The notes below the pieces were generated by a model. The model saw only the letters and a program-made list of their open reading frames with translations, did no database searches and was not told the origin of the DNA. Made by a program: the position numbers and the translations under genes. Shown piece after piece: positions 6,414 to 11,459 of a DNA stretch of 11,459 nucleotides. This DNA comes from an uncultured bacterium (GTDB lineage Bacteria > Cyanobacteriota > Vampirovibrionia > Gastranaerophilales > Gastranaerophilaceae): assembly GCA_949299435.1 (NCBI GenBank), contig CASGAK010000151.1:1-11459 (forward strand), read 5' to 3'. Each line of letters begins with the position of its first letter. Within the stretch, counting starts at the first letter, position 1.

Positions 6414-8210
6414 CTATAGAAGCATGTTAAGACCGTAGAAAATGCTGCTGATTGCTCCAAAATCAAATCCCTGAGAGAAAATTAATCTGCTTGCACCTAA
6501 TCCTAAAGAGGCTAAACCTGACATTTTTCTTAGAGTAGCACGGCATTGATCAACTTCTCTTTTCTTTTGAGAGTTTTTTTGTTCTATTTGATCAAGTATT
6601 AAAGATACTTTCTTTTCTAATTCTTTTGATTCTTGAGAGTTTGAGTAAAGTTTTTCTGTGATTTTTTCCATTTGACGATTTTGATTTACAAATTGTCGTG
6701 TCATATTTTTGTCATGTTGTACAATTAAATTCCCTAAGGCATTTGCAGAAATATTCATTTGCTTTGATAAATCTTCCGTTAATTTATTAATCGTATTGTA
6801 TAAATTAATTTCTGTTCCATCAATTTTTACTGTTATATCTTCTGCAAGTTTGTCAAATCTTGCATTAATATCATATTTTTCTGCTTCAAGTTCAAAGGCT
6901 TCTTCTGTTCTTTTTTCCAGCCAATTTGATTTTATATTTTCCAATAGAATATTTAGTTCTTCATTAGGAAATTTTTGTAAATATTTGATTTTATCTTCGT
7001 TTGTAATTAAGTTTGTATTATCTATATTTGGAATCTGTTCTAGTACTGAATTTAAAAGGTTAGAATTAAGATTTTCTGTATTTCCGGAATTTACATCATT
7101 AATAAATATTTTTTTCATAAGTTTAAATGCCTCCTTATCGGCATTTTCACAAAGCATTAAGTTATTAATGATTTGTTTTCGAGTTTTATTATTTGTTGGG
7201 TTATCTATCAAAAATTTATATAAATCAATTCCGTAAATTTTATCTTTTTTGTTGAATAAAAACATTTTTTCATCAATAGATAATGTGTTTGTCCCAAATA
7301 ATAAATCCAAATTATAATTTCTGTTTAAAATTTGATAATTTGCACTATTTTGAAAATTTTTAATTGTTTCTAAATTTTTATTTTCAACTTGTTTATGATT
7401 TTTAGTGTAGTAAGGTTTAATGATATTTAAAATCTTTTTATAAGAATTTTTTATTTCAATATCATTATTTTCATATAGTCCTTCTGCTAAATTATCGAGA
7501 AGTTTATATATTTCAGAATATTCATTTACAGATGAATTGTTAATATAATCATTAATAACAATAAATATTTTATGGATTGATTCTTTATTTTGAGATAGAG
7601 GATTTTCTGCAAATTCGCTATCTTTAATAATGACATTGTGTAAAGGAAATTTTTGACAATTTTGTTCAAAATTATTCTTAATTGAATATCTGATTAAATT
7701 ATCAAGAGTTCCTTTATTATATTCTTCTCGGATTTTATTGTTTAATGAATCAATATTAGAAATATTGAAGTATTTGAACCAAGAATCTATTAATACATTA
7801 TTTTTAAGAGTGATTTCGGAATATTCTTTCACTCCGCTTCCTACATCATATAATGATTTTAAATTTTTATTGTAGAATATCTCATAATTCCTACTTAGTT
7901 GTCTTTCGTTCAAGTTTGATTTGTTTTTGGAATCTAAGACATAATATCCGTATTTTGAAAATTTATTTTTATCATTTATATTTCCAAAATAATGTTTATT
8001 AACAAAATTTCTATCAATTAGGAATGTTTGAGAGAGTTCTGATTTAAGGTATTCTCGAATTTCTTTAGAATGATTATGTGAATTGAGATATTGACTATCA
8101 GACGTAAAAGATATATTTGAAAAATTAGTTACCGATATTTTAAAAGACTGATTTGTACTTTTATCATAATTACTAAATAAGTTATAATTTTTTATCGGTA
8201 CAATTTTCAT
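6414..8210 (-). CDS. Large helical/coiled-coil protein with hydrophobic C-terminus, 598 aa, unknown function
   Basis: It begins MKIVPIKNYN and has the tag ISFTSD at 33-38. Residues 40-425 are Asn/Lys-rich and mostly helical, with no catalytic motif I can recognise. Residues about 430-550 are charged and heptad-like, a coiled coil that includes LEKRTEEAFELEAEKYD and EKKVSLILDQIEQKN. The end, from about 563, turns hydrophobic and glycine-rich (SGLASLGLGASRL, then FGAISSIFYGLNMLL) and could insert in or lie on a membrane as a C-terminal anchor. The start is supported by AAGGAC 6 bases upstream, overlapping the stop of the preceding gene 10 bases away, so the two are co-translated. It ends in TAG. 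A tether or scaffold within the operon's putative complex is inferred. Phage tape-measure or methyl-accepting proteins were considered, but no supporting motif is present. Confidence 0.7.
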   Translation of the reverse strand: MKIVPIKNYNLFSNYDKSTNQSFKISVTNFSNISFTSDSQYLNSHNHSKEIREYLKSELSQTFLIDRNFVNKHYFGNINDKNKFSKYGYYVLDSKNKSNLNERQLSRNYEIFYNKNLKSLYDVGSGVKEYSEITLKNNVLIDSWFKYFNISNIDSLNNKIREEYNKGTLDNLIRYSIKNNFEQNCQKFPLHNVIIKDSEFAENPLSQNKESIHKIFIVINDYINNSSVNEYSEIYKLLDNLAEGLYENNDIEIKNSYKKILNIIKPYYTKNHKQVENKNLETIKNFQNSANYQILNRNYNLDLLFGTNTLSIDEKMFLFNKKDKIYGIDLYKFLIDNPTNNKTRKQIINNLMLCENADKEAFKLMKKIFINDVNSGNTENLNSNLLNSVLEQIPNIDNTNLITNEDKIKYLQKFPNEELNILLENIKSNWLEKRTEEAFELEAEKYDINARFDKLAEDITVKIDGTEINLYNTINKLTEDLSKQMNISANALGNLIVQHDKNMTRQFVNQNRQMEKITEKLYSNSQESKELEKKVSLILDQIEQKNSQKKREVDQCRATLRKMSGLASLGLGASRLIFSQGFDFGAISSIFYGLNMLL

Positions 8211-8220
8211 TTATTTGTCC

Positions 8221-9204
8221 TTAGTTAAAGTCATAATCTTCATCTTCAAAATAAGAGTTATCACAATCAGAATTATCTTCTATATAATTTTGGTCGCCAT
8301 CATTATTATCATTATCTTCAGAAGTGTCTATTGATGAAACAGTGCCATTATCATTGATAGAAATTGGAATATTATGTTCTTGTACGTAATTTTCAAAAGA
8401 AGAATTATCTTCACCATTTCTAAAATCACGATTTAAAGTATCATGCTCTTTTAACCATTCACGCATTGGGATTTTATGACCGTTTTCATCTACCATATAA
8501 CCTGTAGGCAAGTTAACGCCAAAAATCATATTAACTGTTTCTTTTATTCGGTCAATAGTTGCAGGAATAATCCCATCATTTATTGTATCTGACGGAAGTT
8601 TATAAGGAGTATGAGGGGGATTAGCACCACTCATGGAAGACCCTTCAAAATTTATTAAAGGCAATTCTTTAATTTCGCCATTTTCTACAAATTTAGATAT
8701 TCCATGTGGTACATCTACATAAATACCATTTTTTGTATCAATGTATTTTTGATTTAGTAAATCAATATCCACACTTCCATCAAAGTTTTTATAAACACCT
8801 CTCATCGGATCTGCATAGTCAACTTTGCTTGCATCAATATCAATCGGTGAATCTTTAACCTTTAAAACTCCATCATCAGCATCTGCAATAACTTTATCAG
8901 ATTCCAATTTTAAATCATTTACATTACACAAATATGAGCCGTCACTTAGGAATATTTCATTTCCTTTCGGACTATGCTTCATAAGCTCTGTACCAATTAT
9001 AATAGAAGAAACTAGTGGTATTCCCACAAAACCTATAGTTGCAAGTGCATCTACTAAATTATTTTCTTCTTTCCTTGAATCTGTTTTGGAAGTAAAACTT
9101 ACAGTATCACAAGGATATTTGTTAATTCTATGCATATTGGAACCCTGATTTTGTTTATTCCAAGTTGTGTGCAGAAAATTCATACCTATTACATTAATTC
9201 TCAT
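8221..9204 (-). CDS. Tagged single-pass membrane protein with acidic C-terminus, 327 aa
   Basis: I choose the ATG at 9202-9204 over the longer start at 9237. It has AGAGGG about 6 bases upstream and gives MRINVIGMNF, matching the MRI/MKI starts of its neighbours; the upstream extension (MCCFRIKKRVI) does not. The tag VSFTS is at 35-39 and one membrane helix spans about 51-73 (LVDALATIGFVGIPLVSSII). The larger C-terminal part is hydrophilic and beta-like, with short Asp/Gly phrases (GVYKNFDGSVDID, NGIYVDVPHGISKF) and a Pro-rich stretch (NPPHTPYKLP). The last 32 residues are nearly half Asp/Glu, which might bind cations or basic partners. It is the first gene of the minus-strand operon. The residues flanking the helix give no clear topology. 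No family recognised. Confidence 0.7.
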   Translation of the reverse strand: MRINVIGMNFLHTTWNKQNQGSNMHRINKYPCDTVSFTSKTDSRKEENNLVDALATIGFVGIPLVSSIIIGTELMKHSPKGNEIFLSDGSYLCNVNDLKLESDKVIADADDGVLKVKDSPIDIDASKVDYADPMRGVYKNFDGSVDIDLLNQKYIDTKNGIYVDVPHGISKFVENGEIKELPLINFEGSSMSGANPPHTPYKLPSDTINDGIIPATIDRIKETVNMIFGVNLPTGYMVDENGHKIPMREWLKEHDTLNRDFRNGEDNSSFENYVQEHNIPISINDNGTVSSIDTSEDNDNNDGDQNYIEDNSDCDNSYFEDEDYDFN

Positions 9205-9492
9205 AATTACCCTCTTTTTTATTCTAAAGCAACACAAAAAAGTATTTGCTATTTTTATATATTATTCTTAATAAATATTTACATAATGTTTAAGCCTTAG
9301 ATATACTTAACATTTCAAGTATAATTTCTAATCTTCAAATAAATTCAACAATAGGTGTTAGGTTTTTAAAAATTAAATACTTCATTAATTTATCAAGAGA
9401 TAATTATAAATATTTTAATAAAGTATATTTGTAAAAAATTAATAAATAATAGTATAATAAAAATGAAATAAAATATTAAGGGAATAGGAAAA
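9205..9492. other. Divergent intergenic region, very AT-rich
   Basis: This 288-base gap separates the divergent operon starts at 9204 and 9493. I see no convincing ORF or RNA gene. It holds a good plus-strand promoter at 9429-9458 and several other -10-like hexamers, for example TATAAT at 9320-9325 (plus) and TATACT on the minus strand near 9316-9321. None is paired with a good -35 at normal spacing for the minus-strand operon, so that promoter is not located. No clear operator palindrome was noted. Confidence 0.6.
9429..9458 (+). promoter_or_regulatory. Promoter for the exported-protein pair
   Basis: TTGTAA (9429-9434) and a perfect TATAAT (9453-9458) are separated by 18 bases. The start codon at 9493 is 34 bases further on, leaving room for the AGGA ribosome site just before it. 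Confidence 0.55.
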
Positions 9493-10194
9493 GTGAAAAA
9501 GATTAATAAAATATATTTACTATTATTGACATTAAGTATATTTATTAATTGTGCATCAGCAAATGATGAGATTTTGAATGAGCAACAGAATATTCAGAGT
9601 AGAATAAATAATTGCGGTATGAAAATTTTGAATGCTAATAAAATTCAAAAACGAGTAATATTTGTCTATAATGAAAAAGAAAAAAAATCTTTGTTAGAAA
9701 ATGACAATACATTATTGAACAGAGAAATTATACTGTATGATAATCCATATAAAAATATAGAAAATGATGATGAATTAGCAGCATTTCTTTCAAGAGAAAT
9801 AGCAATAGCTGTGAGAGGATATGACGGATTAGCAAATGGATTTTTGCGAAGCCTTCAAATAAAAGCAGCTCCTAAAAAATTTGAGTTAGTTGCAGATAAA
9901 AGAGCTGTAGATTATATGGTGGTTGCAGGATATAATCCCATTGCTTTGATAACTTATATCCAAAAAACATCACCTCAAAAAAAGCAGGATACAATCGCTT
10001 TTCACAATTTAACTTCTAAAAGACTTGCAATAATTTATGAATATATTTATACAAAATATCCTTACTACTTGAAAGAAAATCCCTATTTGTATACAGAAAG
10101 TTATCAGAATTTTCTGTTAACTTCTCAGAATAACAGAAAAAAATTAGAAGAAAAAATAAAAACAAATTCAAAAGACAGGATAAAATATGAATAA
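9493..10194 (+). CDS. Exported M48-like pseudopeptidase lacking the HExxH histidines, 233 aa
   Basis: It uses a GTG start, with TAGGA 3-4 bases upstream. Residues 1-23 form a signal peptide (MKKINKIYLLLLTLSIF, probable cleavage after ASA). The M48 metalloprotease pattern is visible. DDELAAFLSREIAIAVRG (92-109) sits where the family has 'dDELaavLaHEiaHv.~rH', and FELVADKRAVDYMVVAGYNP (130-149) matches 'xE.eAD..av.~l..aGydP', which carries the third zinc ligand (Glu131). Both zinc-binding His residues are missing: HExxH reads REIAI (101-105), although the catalytic Glu is kept. It is therefore probably not an active zinc protease and may be a binding or regulatory protein in the periplasm or on the surface. 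It overlaps the next gene by 8 bases and is probably co-transcribed with it. The M48 assignment is fairly firm; inactivity is inferred from the residues. Confidence 0.75.
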   Translation: MKKINKIYLLLLTLSIFINCASANDEILNEQQNIQSRINNCGMKILNANKIQKRVIFVYNEKEKKSLLENDNTLLNREIILYDNPYKNIENDDELAAFLSREIAIAVRGYDGLANGFLRSLQIKAAPKKFELVADKRAVDYMVVAGYNPIALITYIQKTSPQKKQDTIAFHNLTSKRLAIIYEYIYTKYPYYLKENPYLYTESYQNFLLTSQNNRKKLEEKIKTNSKDRIKYE

Positions 10195-10747
10195 ATTTTG
10201 GACGGTAATATTTGCTTTATTAATATTTACTCTTCCAGCGAGTTGTTATGAAGAAGATTTTATAGTCGAGGAATTTTTATCCGATAAGAATTTGGAAAAG
10301 CCTGCGATAAATGATAAATATGATTATCAAAGTACAAATTTTTCTTTTATAAAACTTGCGATAATAGAACCTGTGAAATCAGAGCGAGATCTTTATGAGG
10401 GGCAAATTTTGAAATTCAAAGTAGCTGAAGATGTAATAAAAGATGATTTTGCGATTATAAAAAAAGATACAGTTTGTACGGCAAGGGTAGAAACTATTAT
10501 CGCAAACGGAATGAATGGGATTCCAGCCAGTATTATTATAGGAAACTTTGAAATTCCTGGAGTGGAATCTAATAAATTACAAACTGAGTATGAAAAATAT
10601 GGTATGGATTTAAGTCTTTTAGTTTTTCCTGTAAAATGGCTGCTTACTATATTGCCTCCCACAGGTTCATTAACGAATTTTATAAAAGGCGGACATGCAA
10701 AAATTAGTCAAAAAGATATAATTACAATAAAATATTTTTTAGACTAA
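10187..10747 (+). CDS. Conserved-looking exported protein, 186 aa, unknown function
   Basis: Residues 1-20 are a signal peptide (MNKFWTVIFALLIFTLPASC). Cys20 could be a lipidation site, but PAS-C is a poor lipobox because it lacks the usual Leu at -3, so ordinary cleavage is also possible. The mature protein is mostly beta: FIKLAIIEPVKSERDLYEGQ (53-72), then DDFAIIKKDTVCTARVETII, an 'x-kGT-x-a-x-V' strand pattern like that of small barrel domains, then GMNGIPASIIIGNFEIPG. It ends with a PPTGSLTNFIKGGHAKI motif (156-172) that looks conserved and functional. The ATG lies inside the end of the preceding gene (8-base overlap), with AGGA 7 bases upstream, so the two are translationally linked and may act together in the envelope. 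I do not recognise a named family. Confidence 0.7.
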   Translation: MNKFWTVIFALLIFTLPASCYEEDFIVEEFLSDKNLEKPAINDKYDYQSTNFSFIKLAIIEPVKSERDLYEGQILKFKVAEDVIKDDFAIIKKDTVCTARVETIIANGMNGIPASIIIGNFEIPGVESNKLQTEYEKYGMDLSLLVFPVKWLLTILPPTGSLTNFIKGGHAKISQKDIITIKYFLD

Positions 10748-10772
10748 AAAATTAATACCGGTAATTATTTTA
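10745..10772. terminator. Possible weak bidirectional terminator between convergent genes
   Basis: An imperfect AT-rich inverted repeat is centred on the palindrome TACCGGTA (10756-10763). The flanks AAAATTAA and TTATTTT pair with one bulge and one mismatch, and a T run lies on each strand. It sits in the 22-base gap between the convergent stops at 10747 and 10770. Confidence 0.35.
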
Positions 10773-11273
10773 AATTGATTGTAAACTGAGTGCGGTGAGC
10801 CAGATTTTATATAATTTATCGAGATTAAATCGGGCATTTGCAGGGCTTGTTGAGGGTAGTTGGAAATACTTATATTTTAATAACAACTCGGGAAAATATT
10901 TTTTAAAAGCAGAGTAAGCCTTAGTTCCATTAAAACAAATAACTTCAATATTGCTGTATTTTTCAAGTAAATTATAAAAGTCATTTGGTATCTCATTTTG
11001 TATGTCAGAATCCATACTTCCTTTTCTTTCGCAATACTGAATGACGTCCCAAAGACCAAATCGGTTATTAAGAAGAATTTTCAATTTATCGTCATATTCT
11101 AAATCGGAAATATTATCAAAATCACATATCATACCCATTAATTTCCAAAACCTGTTTTGCGGGTGGGCATAATATTGTTGTTTTTCAAGAGATTTTACCC
11201 CTGGCATGGAGCCTAAAATTAATATTTTGGAATTATTATTAATAACTGGTAAAAAGCATCTGCAAACGTCCAT
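10770..11273 (-). CDS. DNA-deoxyinosine (hypoxanthine) glycosylase, UDG superfamily family 6, 167 aa
   Basis: It removes hypoxanthine, the product of adenine deamination, from DNA to start base excision repair in the cytoplasm. The motifs of the MUG/HDG-type uracil-DNA glycosylase fold are in order: ILGSMPGVKSL (19-29, the motif-1 loop), YYAHPQNRFW (34-43), FGLWDVI (72-78), ICFNGTKA (111-118) and LPSTSPANA (138-146, the DNA-intercalation motif). Family 6 has Asn of the HPQNxFW element as a key active-site residue, and it is present here. The length fits the family and the protein begins directly before the core, so the start is credible. However, no Shine-Dalgarno is visible. Instead, TAAAAT ends 6 bases before the ATG, which could mean a leaderless transcript. 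It stands alone, convergent with the exported pair. Confidence 0.9.
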   Translation of the reverse strand: MDVCRCFLPVINNNSKILILGSMPGVKSLEKQQYYAHPQNRFWKLMGMICDFDNISDLEYDDKLKILLNNRFGLWDVIQYCERKGSMDSDIQNEIPNDFYNLLEKYSNIEVICFNGTKAYSAFKKYFPELLLKYKYFQLPSTSPANARFNLDKLYKIWLTALSLQSI

Positions 11274-11359
11274 AAAAGGATTTTACCACGGAATTAGGAT
11301 AAATAAAATGTTTGAAATGATTGAGTTTTAATGTAATGGTAAAAGTTTGTTAATTAACC
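11274..11359. other. Short intergenic gap upstream of the glycosylase gene
   Basis: No gene is seen here. On the minus strand TAAAAT (11280-11285) is a possible -10 for the glycosylase, without a good -35. GTTAATTAAC (11349-11358) is a perfect 10-base palindrome just past the stop of the next gene; its role is unclear. Confidence 0.4.
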
Positions 11360-11459
11360 TTAAATCAATATTTTTTTTTTCATATTTTTATTTTGTTTTG
11401 ATTGGTTTTTAATTTTTTCTATATTCTCTTTTTTAATCATTTCTCTTAAAGTTCCAAAA
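11360..11459 (-). CDS. C-terminal end of an unidentified gene, 5' truncated by window
   Basis: One minus-strand frame is open from the window edge to a TAA at 11360-11362, giving 32 residues that begin FGTLREMIKKENIEKIKNQS and end KKKILI. The other two frames stop within a few codons, and the coding strand is A-rich like that of the real genes here. The sequence is a Lys-rich helix typical of a protein tail. A run of ten A bases lies near the end, where a sequencing indel would change the last residues. Family not recognised. Confidence 0.4.
   Translation of the reverse strand, partial: FGTLREMIKKENIEKIKNQSKQNKNMKKKILI

Noticed and set aside
6709..7236. Long plus-strand open frame (175 codons) opposite the coiled-coil gene
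   Set aside because: It lies wholly antisense to a better gene with a ribosome site and operon context, and its Ser/Phe/Ile-rich product is typical of an antisense shadow.
8825..9148. Plus-strand open frame of 107 codons opposite the acidic membrane protein
   Set aside because: Antisense shadow of a supported gene; low-complexity product and no ribosome site noted.
9205..9237. Longer start for the 327-aa membrane protein, adding MCCFRIKKRVI
   Set aside because: The internal ATG at 9202-9204 has a good AGAGGG site and gives the MRI start seen in neighbouring genes; the longer start has no such site.
1..11459. CRISPR arrays, tRNA, rRNA or insertion sequences
   Set aside because: No regularly spaced repeats, cloverleaf or rRNA-like segments, or transposase motifs were seen.

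Overview
The window is a very AT-rich, bacterial, gene-dense segment. TGG encodes Trp, TGA is used as a stop, Shine-Dalgarno sites are AGGA-like, and genes form tight operons. Seven adjacent proteins carry a short N-terminal motif of the form (V/I/L)-x-F-(T/S)-(S/G/N/E), usually after a start like MKI or MRI. Together with the low GC content and the families present, this best fits an uncultured Gastranaerophilales/'Melainabacteria' (Vampirovibrionia) genome. That placement rests on recall of the lineage's protein style, not on a marker gene.

Layout. (1) 1-143: apparent C-terminal end of a plus-strand gene entering from the left. (2) 133-870, minus: an ADP-ribosyltransferase-like protein that converges with it. 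(3) 1041-3929, plus: a two-gene operon. It encodes a membrane-anchored protein made of three degenerate AAA+-like modules, then an AAA+ ATPase with a good Walker A motif but Asn at the Walker B Asp position. (4) 3926-9204, minus: a five-gene operon converging on it, transcribed in the order acidic membrane protein, coiled-coil protein with a hydrophobic C-terminus, 97-aa helical protein, HEAT/TPR-like helical protein, and a second degenerate AAA+ protein. The last is a close paralogue of the C-terminal module of the first plus-strand gene. (5) 9493-10747, plus: two overlapping genes for exported proteins, one of them an M48-like peptidase that has lost its HExxH histidines. (6) 10770-11273, minus: a DNA-deoxyinosine (hypoxanthine) glycosylase. 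(7) 11360-11459, minus: probable C-terminal end of another gene.

The most interesting part is 1041-9204. Two convergent operons encode seven N-terminally tagged proteins that include one AAA+ protein that could still bind ATP, several pseudo-AAA+ modules, helical-repeat scaffolds and three proteins with probable membrane segments. I infer a membrane-associated assembly or remodelling complex of unknown function; no known system was recognised. The operons meet stop-to-stop, and a 32-nt near-perfect inverted repeat lies in the end of the ATPase gene. No tRNA, rRNA, CRISPR array, insertion sequence or origin was found.
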